Origin: Acidobacteriota bacterium
Lineage (GTDB): Bacteria; Acidobacteriota; Terriglobia; Acidiferrales; UBA7541
DNA: 37,794 nt
Direction of reading: 5' to 3'
Assembly: GCA_023481105.1 (NCBI GenBank)
Contig: JAMCWK010000096.1
Location: 1 to 37,794 of the forward strand
The notes beneath the pieces are model-generated. The model saw only the letters and a program-made list of their open reading frames with translations, did not search any database and was not told the origin of the DNA. Position 1 is the stretch's first letter. Each line of letters opens with the position of its first letter. The position numbers and the translations under genes were made by a program. This document shows, piece by piece, positions 1-8,033 of this stretch.

Positions 1-7
1 CCGATCT
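1..7. other. Probable Illumina adapter remnant at contig end
   Basis: The window opens with CCGATCT, the last seven bases of the standard Illumina adapter (known adapter end GCTCTTCCGATCT). Removing it leaves a clean in-frame continuation of xseB (Glu-Val-Val-Gln-Lys-Leu-Glu). Keeping it creates an in-frame TAA at 7-9 from the adapter T plus genomic AA. Seven bases could match by chance, but the position at base 1 and the restored reading frame make an artefact likely. Confidence 0.7.
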
Positions 8-207
8 AAGAAGTAGTGCAGAAACTCGAGGGCGCCAATCTATCCCTGGATGACGCGATGAAATTGTTTGAAGAGGGCGTGCAACTCTCCCGCGAATGCC
101 AGAAGCAGCTCGCCGAGGCCGAGGCGCGCGTGGAAATCCTGCTGAAGAAGGCGGACGGGAAATTGGCGGCGGAGGCGTTTGAGGCGGGAGAAGAGGATAA
201 GCGTTGA
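8..207 (+). CDS. xseB: Exodeoxyribonuclease VII small subunit, 5'-truncated
   Basis: XseB is the small subunit of exonuclease VII, which degrades single-stranded DNA together with XseA. The visible part reads EVVQKLEG followed by LSLDDAMKLFEEGVQL and a charged helix, the family's helical hairpin. The family is usually about 70-85 residues, so roughly 15-20 N-terminal residues lie off the contig. A GTG at 16 could be called as a start after the TAA at 7-9, but that stop seems to be an adapter artefact. I therefore treat the gene as running in from the left. It precedes ispA, as in many bacterial xseA-xseB-ispA clusters. Confidence 0.85.
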
Positions 208-276
208 AAAGCAGAGTCAATGGTGAATTGTGATTTGTGATTGATGGAAAATTGAGTAATTGAGTGATTTATGATT

Positions 277-295
277 CGCGGGCAAACCGCCCGCG
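277..295. repeat. Intergenic palindrome between xseB and ispA
   Basis: CGCGGGC and GCCCGCG form a 7-bp stem around AAACC. It lies in the 168-bp AT-richer gap between xseB and ispA, which also holds several imperfect TGAGTGATT-like repeats (about 250-315). No T-tract follows, so it is more likely an interspersed palindromic repeat than an intrinsic terminator. Confidence 0.45.
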
Positions 296-375
296 GAAAA
301 GATGAGTGATTGAGGGAAAAACCATCGCGCTGAACATTTGCACTTTGTTTTTACATTTCCTGGAAATTCCTGAGA

Positions 376-1257
376 ATGAAACTTCCCGAATTTTTTGAAG
401 AGGACCGGAAGGCCGTGGAGCAAGCGTTGGAGCGGCTGCTACCGGCGGAGGGCACGCCGCCGCCTTCGATCCACCGCGCCATGCGCTACAGCGTCTTTGC
501 CGGCGGAAAGCGCGTGCGCCCCATCCTGTGCATAGAGGCCGCACGAATTTTTTCCGCGGATGTCGCAGCGGCGGTCGCGGCGGGCTGCGCGCTGGAATTC
601 ATCCACACCTATTCGCTGATTCACGACGACCTGCCCGCGCTGGACAACGACGACTTGCGGCGCGGAAAGCCCACTTGCCACAAACAGTTCGGCGAGGCGG
701 CCGCCATCCTGGCCGGAGATGCGCTACTCACGCTGGCGTTTCAGACGCTGGGCGAAGCGCCGCTTCCGGCAGAGCGCCGCGTGAATGCGATACAGGAAGT
801 TTCGCGAGCGGCGGGCACCGTGCGCGGCATGGTCGGCGGACAGGTGGCGGACCTCGAGGCGGAAGGAAAAACAATTGAGCCGGAAATGCTGGAGTACATT
901 CACCGCTCGAAAACGGCGGCGCTGATCCGCGCGGCGGTGGTGACCGGGGCGATTTGCGGCGGCGCGGAGGCGGCGGACGTCGAACGGCTGCGGCGTTTCG
1001 GCGAAAATATCGGCTGGGCGTTTCAGGTGGTGGACGACATTTTGGACGTGGAGGAGTCGTCAGTCGCGCTGGGGAAGACAGCGGGAAAAGATCAGGCGCA
1101 GAAGAAAGCCACGTACCCGGCGCTGTTCGGGCTGGAGAAATCGCACAAGTTCGCCGAGAAATTAATCGGCGAGGCGGTTGCGGAGTTGGCGCCGTACGGG
1201 GAGCGCGCGGCGCGGTTGCGGCAACTAGCGGAATTTTTGGCGGCGCGGCGGGCGTGA
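376..1257 (+). CDS. ispA: Farnesyl/geranyl diphosphate synthase (short-chain polyprenyl synthetase)
   Basis: Condenses isopentenyl diphosphate with allylic diphosphates to make the C15 (possibly C20) isoprenoid precursor; cytosolic. The 293 residues match the bacterial FPP synthase length. GGKRVRP lies near residue 43, the first aspartate-rich motif DDLPALDNDD near 84-93, and the second aspartate-rich motif DDILD near 218. The two-residue insertion in the first motif is the bacterial type II pattern. ATG at 376 is the first start and gives a family-like N-terminus. The tlyA start follows 40 bp after the stop. Many relatives have dxs between ispA and tlyA; here dxs is absent. Chain-length specificity cannot be read by eye. 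Confidence 0.93.
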   Translation: MKLPEFFEEDRKAVEQALERLLPAEGTPPPSIHRAMRYSVFAGGKRVRPILCIEAARIFSADVAAAVAAGCALEFIHTYSLIHDDLPALDNDDLRRGKPTCHKQFGEAAAILAGDALLTLAFQTLGEAPLPAERRVNAIQEVSRAAGTVRGMVGGQVADLEAEGKTIEPEMLEYIHRSKTAALIRAAVVTGAICGGAEAADVERLRRFGENIGWAFQVVDDILDVEESSVALGKTAGKDQAQKKATYPALFGLEKSHKFAEKLIGEAVAELAPYGERAARLRQLAEFLAARRA

Positions 1258-1272
1258 TTTGCAAGCCGCCAA

Positions 1273-1300
1273 ATGCCGGCCTAAAGGCCGGCGCTACATG
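1273..1300 (+). repeat. Interspersed palindromic repeat, copy 1
   Basis: The 28-bp unit begins ATGCCGGCCTAAAGGCCGG and ends CGCTACATG. A second copy at 5116-5143 matches at 27 of 28 positions. The core GCCGGCCT-aa-AGGCCGGC is an inverted repeat. This copy fills the ispA-tlyA gap and its last three bases are the likely tlyA start codon. Confidence 0.8.
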
Positions 1301-2089
1301 AAGGCGAAATCCAAATCTAAAAAGAAAACGAGACTGGATGTGCTGCTGGTGGAGCGCGGGCTGGCGGAGTCGCGCCAAAAAGCGCAGGCGATGATACTGG
1401 CGGGCGAGGTGCTGGTGAACGGGCAGAAGGCGGCGAAGGCGGGCACGCCCGTGGCGGAAAACGCGGAGATTGAAATCACCGGCGAAAAACTGAAGTATGC
1501 GAGCCGCGGCGGGTTGAAGCTGGAAGGAGCGCTGGCGGATTTCGGCGTGCATGTGAGCGGAATGGTCTGCCTGGATGCGGGAGCGTCCACTGGCGGGTTC
1601 ACCGATTGCCTGCTGCAACATGGTGCGGCGAAGGTTTTCGCAGTGGACGTGAGCACCGACCAGCTCGACTGGAAGCTGCGGCAAGACGCGCGGGTGGTGC
1701 CGGTGGAATGCAACGCACGGTTTCTGGAGCCCGCGGACATCGGTGAAGCGGTGGACGTGGTAACGGTGGACGTGTCGTTTATTTCCGTGACGAAAGTTTT
1801 GCCCGCGCTGGCGGCGGTGGCGCGCGAAGGCGCGGAATTCCTCATCCTGGTAAAGCCGCAATTCGAGCTCGAGCGCGGCGACGTGGGCAAGGGCGGAATC
1901 GTGCGCGACATTGCCCTGCACAAGCGGGCCATCGAGCGCGTGCGCGTGGCCGCGGGACTCATGGAGCTGACCGTGCTCGGCGAGGCGCCCAGCCGCGTGA
2001 CCGGTGCAGGCGGCAACCAGGAGTATTTCCTGCACGCGCGGCGCGAGCCGGTGCGTTCCGATGTTTCGCCGGGGAAGCCAGTAGAGTAG
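1298..2089 (+). CDS. tlyA: TlyA-family rRNA 2'-O-methyltransferase (S4 + FtsJ domains)
   Basis: TlyA/YqxC proteins methylate rRNA riboses using S-adenosylmethionine. An N-terminal S4 RNA-binding domain spans about residues 8-70 (RLDVLLVERGL, SRQKAQAMILAGEVLVNG). The Rossmann methyltransferase follows, with SAM motif CLDAGASTGGFTD, then VDVSFIS and LVKPQFE, consistent with the family's K-D-K-E catalytic set. A TTG at 1259 would add 13 residues encoded by the palindromic repeat (QAAKCRPKGRRY), which do not belong to the family, so I choose ATG at 1298. The gene sits between ispA and nadK, a common arrangement. The exact rRNA target is not predictable here. Confidence 0.9.
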   Translation: MKAKSKSKKKTRLDVLLVERGLAESRQKAQAMILAGEVLVNGQKAAKAGTPVAENAEIEITGEKLKYASRGGLKLEGALADFGVHVSGMVCLDAGASTGGFTDCLLQHGAAKVFAVDVSTDQLDWKLRQDARVVPVECNARFLEPADIGEAVDVVTVDVSFISVTKVLPALAAVAREGAEFLILVKPQFELERGDVGKGGIVRDIALHKRAIERVRVAAGLMELTVLGEAPSRVTGAGGNQEYFLHARREPVRSDVSPGKPVE

Positions 2090-2116
2090 AATCAGCCGGC
2101 CCGCAGCCCGAGCGCC

Positions 2117-2989
2117 ATGATTCGCAACGTCGGCATCATCTCGAAACCCCAGAAGGAAAATATAGCCGCGGTCGTGCCGCGCCTGCTGGAATGGCTGCGC
2201 GCGCACAAGCTGGAAATTTTCTACGACCACGAAACGGCGGAATGCATCGCCGAAGGGAATGCGCAGGGAGGGACGCGCGTTTTGCGCGAAGAACTCCCCG
2301 CGAAGACAGACATGATTATTCTGCTGGGCGGCGACGGCACGCTGCTGGCCGCGGCACGCATGATGGGCAGCTCGACGGTGCCCATATTGCCCGTCAACCT
2401 CGGCGGGCTGGGCTTTTTGACCAGCGTGACGCTGGAGGAATTGTATCCGGTGCTGGACGAAGTGCTCGCAGGAAACCACCGCATCAGCGAACGCGGGATG
2501 CTGGAGGCGGAAGTGCTCCGCGGCGGGCAGGTGATCGAAGTCCAGCGCGCGCTGAATGACGCGGTGCTGAACAAAGCGGCGCTGGCACGGATCATTGACC
2601 TGGAGCTGTCCATTGACGGCGGCTACGTGTGCAGCTACAAGGCGGACGGGCTGATTGTGTCCACGCCGACGGGCTCGACGGCGTACTCACTCGCGGCGGG
2701 CGGGCCCATCGTGTATCCCGTGCTGGACGCGTTTGTGATTACGCCGATTTGCCCGCATTCGCTGACCAACCGGCCGCTGGTCGTGCCGGACACCATGCGC
2801 ATCGAGATTGCATTCCACTGCGGAGACGAATCGGTTTTTCTGACGATTGACGGGCAGGTGGGCATCGAGTTGAAAGAAGGAGACCGCGTGGCGATTCGCA
2901 AGGCGCCGACCAAGCTGCGCGTAGTGCGTCCGGTGCGAAAAACTTATTTTCAGATTTTGCGCAGCAAATTGAAATGGGGCGACCGCTGA
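2117..2989 (+). CDS. nadK: NAD kinase
   Basis: ATP-dependent phosphorylation of NAD to NADP; cytosolic. At 290 residues it has the usual length. It shows the GGDGTLL motif near residue 72, the TPTGSTAYSLAAGGPI nucleotide-binding segment near residue 185, and the C-terminal beta-sandwich (TIDGQVGIEL). ATG at 2117 gives MIRNVGIISKP, the normal family N-terminus. It lies 27 bp after tlyA in the same direction and is probably co-transcribed. The recN gene often found next is absent; an amidohydrolase follows. Confidence 0.95.
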   Translation: MIRNVGIISKPQKENIAAVVPRLLEWLRAHKLEIFYDHETAECIAEGNAQGGTRVLREELPAKTDMIILLGGDGTLLAAARMMGSSTVPILPVNLGGLGFLTSVTLEELYPVLDEVLAGNHRISERGMLEAEVLRGGQVIEVQRALNDAVLNKAALARIIDLELSIDGGYVCSYKADGLIVSTPTGSTAYSLAAGGPIVYPVLDAFVITPICPHSLTNRPLVVPDTMRIEIAFHCGDESVFLTIDGQVGIELKEGDRVAIRKAPTKLRVVRPVRKTYFQILRSKLKWGDR

Positions 2990-3051
2990 GCCGCGCGTAA
3001 ATATTCTTTCGGCTCGCGACAGACACGCTCGCCGCGAGCAGGAGTCCTGCC

Positions 3052-4737
3052 ATGATGCGTTTTTCCTTTGCGATGTGTTTGCTGTTTTTGCTGGGTGCGT
3101 CCGTCGCACGAGCGGGCGAGCCGAAGCCGCCGGCGGACCTCGTGGTGCTGAATGGAAAAGTGTGGACGGTGGACCCGGCGATGCCGCGGGCAGAGGCCAT
3201 CGCCGTCGTGGGCGAACGCATCGCGGCGGTGGGCAGCAACGAGGAAATCAAAAAATGGGTGGGGCCGAATACGCGAACGATTGACGCACGCGGGAAAAGC
3301 GTCCTGCCCGGAATGATTGACGCGCACGTGCATTTTTCCACCGGCGGATTCGACATCAGCGGCGTGCAGCTCAAGGACACGCGCACGCGCGAAGAGTTTG
3401 CGCGGCGCATCGGCGAACACGCGAAGAAACTTGCGAAGGGCGAATGGATGCTGGGCGGCACGTGGGACCACGAAAACTGGCCCGGCGCGCCGCTGCCCAC
3501 GCGTGAGTGGATTGATGCGCTCACGCCGGACAATCCCGTTTTCGTCAGCCGCTACGACGGGCACATGGCGCTGGCCAACACGCTCGCGCTGAGACTGGCC
3601 GGGGTGACGCGCGATACGCCGGTGCCGGCGGGCGGCGAAATCGTAAAGGATGCGAACGGCGAGCCGACCGGCGTGTTCAAGGACGCGGCGAGCTCGCTGG
3701 TGTATCGCGTGATTCCGGATCCGACCGAGGAGCAACTGACGCGCGCGGTGAAGGCAGCGCTGACGGAGGCGGCGCGGTTCGGGGTCACCAGCATGCACGA
3801 TATCTCCAGCGCGGCGGACGTGCGCGTGTACCAGCAACTGCTGGCGCGAAGCGAATTGACAGCGCGAATTTACTGCATCACGCCGATTCAGCAGTGGGAA
3901 GCGCCGGCGCGCACCGGCATCCGCGCGAACTTCGGCAATAAGTGGATTCGCGTTGGTGCGCTGAAGGGATTCGCGGACGGGTCGTTGGGCTCGACGACGG
4001 CGCTGTTCTTCGAGCCGTACGTGGACGCGCCGAACACCACCGGGCTGCCCAATCAAATGATGTTTCCCGAAGGCAACATGCAGAAAATGGCGCTGGGCGC
4101 GGACCGCGCGGGGCTGCAATTGGCAATTCACGCCATCGGCGACAAAGCGATTCGCATGATTCTGGACACGTTTGCCGAGGTGGAGAAGCAAAACGGGCGA
4201 CGCGACACGCCGAGGCGGTGGCGCATCGAGCACGCCCAGCACATGCATCCGGACGATTTTGTGAAATTCGCGCGGCTGGGCGTGATTGCTTCCATGCAGC
4301 CGTACCACGCGATTGACGACGGGCGCTGGGCGGAGAAACGCATCGGGCACGAGCGCGGCAAAATGACGTATGCGTTTCGCACGTTTCTCGACAAGGGCGT
4401 GAAGCTGGCGTTCGGGTCAGACTGGACGGTGGCGCCGCTGAATCCGATGACCGGCATTTACGCGGCGGTGACACGAGCCACGCTCGACGGAAAAAATCCG
4501 GGTGGATGGTATCCGCAGCAGAAGATTTCGCTGGCCGAGGCCATCGAGGCGTACACGATGGGGTCGGCGTATGCGGAGTTTGCGGAAAGGGAAAAGGGAT
4601 CACTGACGGCGGGAAAGCTGGCGGATATTGTGGTGCTGGATGCGGATTTGTTCGCGATTGCGCCGGAAAGGCTCAAAGACGCGAAAGTGGTGAGTACGGT
4701 CGTCGGTGGCAGAGTTGTGTTCGAAGGAAAGCGATAA
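3052..4737 (+). CDS. Secreted amidohydrolase of the YtcJ-like (amidohydrolase 3) family
   Basis: Predicted metal-dependent hydrolase of 561 residues. An N-terminal signal peptide (FAMCLLFLLGASVARA) suggests export. The amidohydrolase composite domain begins at LVVLNGKVWTVD. The metal-binding DAHVHF follows, then LKGFADGSLGS, HAIGDKAIRMIL, RIEHAQHMHPDD and a late FGSDW aspartate. The C-terminal part returns to the small domain (GKLADIVVLDADLF), as in YtcJ-like enzymes. AGGAG at 3040-3044 supports ATG 3052; ATG 3055 is an alternative. The substrate is unknown, since this family has been linked to varied amides and imidazolones. Confidence 0.85.
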   Translation: MMRFSFAMCLLFLLGASVARAGEPKPPADLVVLNGKVWTVDPAMPRAEAIAVVGERIAAVGSNEEIKKWVGPNTRTIDARGKSVLPGMIDAHVHFSTGGFDISGVQLKDTRTREEFARRIGEHAKKLAKGEWMLGGTWDHENWPGAPLPTREWIDALTPDNPVFVSRYDGHMALANTLALRLAGVTRDTPVPAGGEIVKDANGEPTGVFKDAASSLVYRVIPDPTEEQLTRAVKAALTEAARFGVTSMHDISSAADVRVYQQLLARSELTARIYCITPIQQWEAPARTGIRANFGNKWIRVGALKGFADGSLGSTTALFFEPYVDAPNTTGLPNQMMFPEGNMQKMALGADRAGLQLAIHAIGDKAIRMILDTFAEVEKQNGRRDTPRRWRIEHAQHMHPDDFVKFARLGVIASMQPYHAIDDGRWAEKRIGHERGKMTYAFRTFLDKGVKLAFGSDWTVAPLNPMTGIYAAVTRATLDGKNPGGWYPQQKISLAEAIEAYTMGSAYAEFAEREKGSLTAGKLADIVVLDADLFAIAPERLKDAKVVSTVVGGRVVFEGKR

Positions 4738-4749
4738 GTGAGATCCTTC

Positions 4750-4772
4750 GTCCCGATAGAAAGCATCGGGAC
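4750..4772. terminator. Hairpin between convergent amidohydrolase and lysA genes
   Basis: GTCCCGAT and ATCGGGAC form an 8-bp stem around AGAAAGC in the gap between two convergent genes. No clear T-tract follows. The remaining gap (about 4814-4849) holds short repeats of the CACAGAGG/GCGCAGAG type, a low-complexity interspersed sequence. Confidence 0.4.
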
Positions 4773-4849
4773 TCCCTTCGCTGCGCTCAGGGCAGGCAGG
4801 ATGACAGAACTTAACACAGAGGCGCAGAGGGCACAGAGGAGCGCAGAGA

Positions 4850-6181
4850 CTACTCGCCACGGACAATGTCGGTGAACGATTCGCGGCGGCGGATGAGGCG
4901 GAAGCGGGAGCCGTCCACGAGAATTTCCGGCGCGCGCGGGCGGGAGTTGTAATTCGACGCGGCGACCATGCCGTAGGCGCCAGCGCCCCAGAGAGCCAGC
5001 AGATCACCCGAGTTCACTTCCCCCAGAGGCCAATCCCGCAAGAAACAGTCGCCGGTTTCGCAGACGGGGCCGACGATATCGACACGTGCGGGCACGGCAG
5101 GCCGTGCGGCGACGGATGCCGGCCTAAAGGCCGCCGCTACATGTGCCGCAATCGTAATGGGGTGAACAGCTCCGTAGAGGGCGGGGCGGAGCATGTCGTT
5201 CATGGCGGCGTCCACAACGACGAAAGTTTTTCCGTGATTTGTTTTGGTGTAGAGGACGCGCATCAGGAGCACGCCAGCGGGGCCAACGATGACGCGGCCG
5301 GGCTCGAGCAGTAAATGGCAGCCAAGCGGGCGAACGGCGCGGCTGATCGCAGCGGCATAGGCGCGCAAGTCGAGCGGAGATTCGCTCGAGTAGCGCACGC
5401 CGATGCCGCCGCCGAAATCGAGATATTTCAGCGCGATTCCTTCGCGGCGCAGTTCGCGGACGTAATCAGCGAGGCGCGCGATGGCGCGGCGAAACGGCGC
5501 GGCGCTCAAAATTTGCGAGCCGATGTGCGCGCTGATTCCCTGCCAGCGAATCCAGCGCGAATCCTTGTACGCGAGGTAGAGGCGGCGGGCGTCGTGCCAG
5601 TCCACGCCGAATTTGTGGCGATGATGGCCGGTGGAGATGTGCGGATGGCCGCCGGCCTCGACGTCGGGGTTGACGCGAATGCCTGCGGCGGCAACTTTCT
5701 TCAGGCGGGCGGCTTCGGCGGCGAGAATTTCCAGCTCGGCAGCGGATTCCACGTTGAAAAGCAGGATGCCGGCGCGCAGCGCAGCGCGAATTTCTTCGCG
5801 GGTCTTCCCTACCCCGGAAAAAACAATTTTTCTTGGCGAGACACCGGCGCGGCGCAAACGCTCGAGTTCGCCGCCACTCACGATGTCGAATCCGCTGCCA
5901 AGGCGCGCAAGAAGCCGCAGGATGGAGAGATTGGAATTCGCTTTCACGGAATAGCAAATGGTATGCGGGATGCCGTTCGCGCCGGCGAACGCGCGGTCGA
6001 GGGAGCGATAGGCGGCGGAGATGGCGGCGCGGCTGTACACGTACGCGGGAGTGCCGACATGCGCAGCGATGCGATCGAGCGGGACGCGCTCGCAGTGGAG
6101 TTTTCCCGCTCGAATGCTGAAGAAGGGCGTGAAGGCGGCCGGATTGGCGAAACGTTTGGCGGTAGCCACAGGGTTTGGCAC
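4850..6181 (-). CDS. lysA: Diaminopimelate decarboxylase with in-frame palindromic insertion
   Basis: PLP-dependent decarboxylation of meso-diaminopimelate to L-lysine, the last step of lysine synthesis; cytosolic. The PLP lysine lies in CYSVKANSN, followed by GSGFDIVSGGEL, the glycine-rich DFGGGIGVRY, PVCETGDCF with the active-site Cys, and GAYGMVAASNYNSRPR. I choose GTG at 6181, 2 bp after the stop of the upstream phosphatase gene; longer reading would run into that gene. This gives 443 residues. Just before DIVGPVCETGD the protein carries a linker of roughly 20 residues (HVAAAFRP, then AARPAVPAR) encoded by two palindromes. Catalytic residues are intact, so it is probably functional. Confidence 0.92.
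   Translation of the reverse strand: MPNPVATAKRFANPAAFTPFFSIRAGKLHCERVPLDRIAAHVGTPAYVYSRAAISAAYRSLDRAFAGANGIPHTICYSVKANSNLSILRLLARLGSGFDIVSGGELERLRRAGVSPRKIVFSGVGKTREEIRAALRAGILLFNVESAAELEILAAEAARLKKVAAAGIRVNPDVEAGGHPHISTGHHRHKFGVDWHDARRLYLAYKDSRWIRWQGISAHIGSQILSAAPFRRAIARLADYVRELRREGIALKYLDFGGGIGVRYSSESPLDLRAYAAAISRAVRPLGCHLLLEPGRVIVGPAGVLLMRVLYTKTNHGKTFVVVDAAMNDMLRPALYGAVHPITIAAHVAAAFRPASVAARPAVPARVDIVGPVCETGDCFLRDWPLGEVNSGDLLALWGAGAYGMVAASNYNSRPRAPEILVDGSRFRLIRRRESFTDIVRGE
5092..5143. repeat. Palindromic repeat inside lysA (copy 2 plus adjacent palindrome)
   Basis: Two palindromes lie side by side inside lysA: GCACGGC-ag-GCCGTGC at 5092-5107, and a 28-bp copy at 5116-5143 of the repeat seen at 1273-1300 (one mismatch). 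Both are read through in frame by lysA on the minus strand. Confidence 0.8.
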
Positions 6182-6183
6182 GA

Positions 6184-7935
6184 TTACTTGACCTTCAGCA
6201 CGACGAGGGTAATGTCGTCGCCGGCGGGAGTGCCCTCGGCAAAGCGCTCGACGTCCGCCAGCGTAAGATCGGCAAACTCTCCGGCGGTGAGGGAAGCGTT
6301 GGCGGTCAGCAAGTCCATGAGGCGCTGCGTGCCGTACAGCTCGCCGCGGCGGTTGGCGGCATCGGTGACGCCATCGGAATAGAACACCAGCATGTCGCCC
6401 GGGTCCAGCGTGGTGGACCACTCCTCATACGAAACTTCGTCCTGCAAGCCCAGCGGAAATCCGGCGAGGTTGATCTTTTCGCAGCGGCCGCTCTTCCACA
6501 ACAGAGGCTGCGATTGCCCGGCGTTGGCGATGCGCAGGCGATTGCGCCCGCGCTGCCAGGTGGCAAAACACATGGTCATGAAGCGTTCGTCAATGCGGCG
6601 CTCGCAGATCAGCCGGTTCATCTCACGCAGCATTTCCGCGGGCTGGAATTTTTGTTGCGCCAGGCTGCGGAGAATGCCGATGCCCACCGCGCAATACAGG
6701 GCGGCGGCCGTTCCCTTGCCGCTGACGTCACCCAGACATACGCCCAACTGCTGCGGGCCGTAGCGGAGAAAGTCGTAGAGGTCGCCGCCCAGTTCGCGGG
6801 CGGAGTCGTAGCGCGCGGCGATGTCCAGTCCGTAATCCTCGGTGGGAACTTTGCGGAGCAGGGCGCCCTGGATGCGCCGAGCGGCTTGCAGCTCGCGATC
6901 CATGCGGGCTTCGTCCCGCGCCACCTGCTGGTAAAGGCGCGCGTTTTCGAGCGAGACGGCCAGGTGCGCGGCGAGGATGGAAAGCGTCTGCACGTGCTCG
7001 TCGGTGAAGTAGTTGAGCTGCGGGCTTTCCAGGTCCATCACGCCAATGACGCGGCCCTTGTGCACCATGGGAATGGCCAGCTCGGAGCGCGTCTCCGGAT
7101 TGACGGGGAGGTAGCGCGGGTCCTGGGTCACGTCGGGCACCAGCACGGGCTGGCGCGTGGTGGCCGCGGCGCCGACGATGCCCTCCGTGGCGGGCACGGC
7201 AAATTTTTCCTGGATACGCTCGCCGAATTTTACGGTGATGCGGTGGCGAAAGCTGTTGTCGCGCTCGTCGTAGAGCAGGATGCTGAAAATCTGGTAGTCA
7301 ATGACGCGCTTGGCGAGCTCGGCGGCGCGACGAAGCTGCGCTTCGACGTCGAGGATGGCGCCGGCGTCGCGGGCCACTTCGTGGAGCAGGACGAGGGTTT
7401 CGGCCTGGTTGCGCTCGTGCTCGAAGAGGCGGGCATTTTCCATGGCGATGGCCAGGCGGCCGGCTAAAAGAGTGAGGATGTTCTGCTGATCGCGGGTGAA
7501 GTAGTCGAGTTCGTGGCTCTGGATATCGAGCACGCCAATACATTTGCCCTTAAGCATGAGCGGCACGGCCAGCTCGGAACGCACGGAATCGAGGGCGTTG
7601 ATGTAATTGGCTTCCTGGCTGACGTCGGCGACACGGATGGGCTTGCCGGTGGCTGCGCAGCGGCCTGTGACTCCCTGCCCCAGCGCGACATGCCAGTTTT
7701 CCACGACTTCGCGGCGGTGGCCGATGGCGAAACGGAAGCGCAGAGACTGCGTGCGCTCGTCGAGCAGCATGACGGCGAAGATTTCGTAGTCAATCAGGCG
7801 GCGGATGAGGTCGGCGGCGGTGACCAACACCTCGTCAAGGTCCAGCGAGGCGTTCATCTCCTGGACAATTTCCACCAGGGTGGCCAGCACCTCGGTGGGC
7901 ACAGCTAGCGGCGATGGTGTTTCAACGGGGTCCAT
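6184..7935 (-). CDS. GAF-GAF-SpoIIE (RsbU-like) serine phosphatase
   Basis: Predicted cytosolic PP2C-type phosphatase controlling a partner-switching module, usually by dephosphorylating an anti-anti-sigma factor. Two GAF sensor domains cover about residues 15-170 and 190-355 (VPLMLKGKCIGVLDIQS and IPMVHKGRVIGVMDLES are matching GAF strands). A coiled linker follows (ARDEARMDRELQAARRIQ), then the SpoIIE domain with GGDLYDFL and CLGDVSGKGTAAAL metal-binding aspartates and FYSDGVTDA. ATG 7935 is chosen because a TATAAT at 7989-7994 would leave ATG 7977 almost leaderless; 7977 remains possible (14 residues longer). No anti-sigma partner is visible nearby. lysA follows after 2 bp. Confidence 0.88.
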   Translation of the reverse strand: MDPVETPSPLAVPTEVLATLVEIVQEMNASLDLDEVLVTAADLIRRLIDYEIFAVMLLDERTQSLRFRFAIGHRREVVENWHVALGQGVTGRCAATGKPIRVADVSQEANYINALDSVRSELAVPLMLKGKCIGVLDIQSHELDYFTRDQQNILTLLAGRLAIAMENARLFEHERNQAETLVLLHEVARDAGAILDVEAQLRRAAELAKRVIDYQIFSILLYDERDNSFRHRITVKFGERIQEKFAVPATEGIVGAAATTRQPVLVPDVTQDPRYLPVNPETRSELAIPMVHKGRVIGVMDLESPQLNYFTDEHVQTLSILAAHLAVSLENARLYQQVARDEARMDRELQAARRIQGALLRKVPTEDYGLDIAARYDSARELGGDLYDFLRYGPQQLGVCLGDVSGKGTAAALYCAVGIGILRSLAQQKFQPAEMLREMNRLICERRIDERFMTMCFATWQRGRNRLRIANAGQSQPLLWKSGRCEKINLAGFPLGLQDEVSYEEWSTTLDPGDMLVFYSDGVTDAANRRGELYGTQRLMDLLTANASLTAGEFADLTLADVERFAEGTPAGDDITLVVLKVK

Positions 7936-7988
7936 GATTTCAGGCGATGTTCCGCGCGAAATGTGCGGCGCGACCATGGCGACACAAT

Positions 7989-7994
7989 ATTATA
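7989..7994 (-). promoter_or_regulatory. Perfect TATAAT -10-like element before the phosphatase gene
   Basis: On the minus strand the 98-bp gap between deoC and the phosphatase gene contains TATAAT, the sigma-70 consensus -10. No good -35 hexamer is seen at 16-18 bp. Expected initiation near 7982 supports translation from ATG 7935 and suggests the phosphatase-lysA pair can be transcribed separately from hpt-rpiB-deoC. Confidence 0.4.
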
Positions 7995-8033
7995 GCAGGT
8001 GCTCGAAAAATGCGTTGGGAGGCGGAGTGCGCT

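Noticed and set aside
728-2479. 583-codon open frame on the minus strand
   Set aside because: Antisense to ispA, tlyA and nadK, which all have clear domains; a product of high GC and few stop codons.
5315-6382. 355-codon plus-strand open frame across lysA
   Set aside because: Shadow of lysA, whose PLP lysine and other catalytic motifs are intact on the minus strand.
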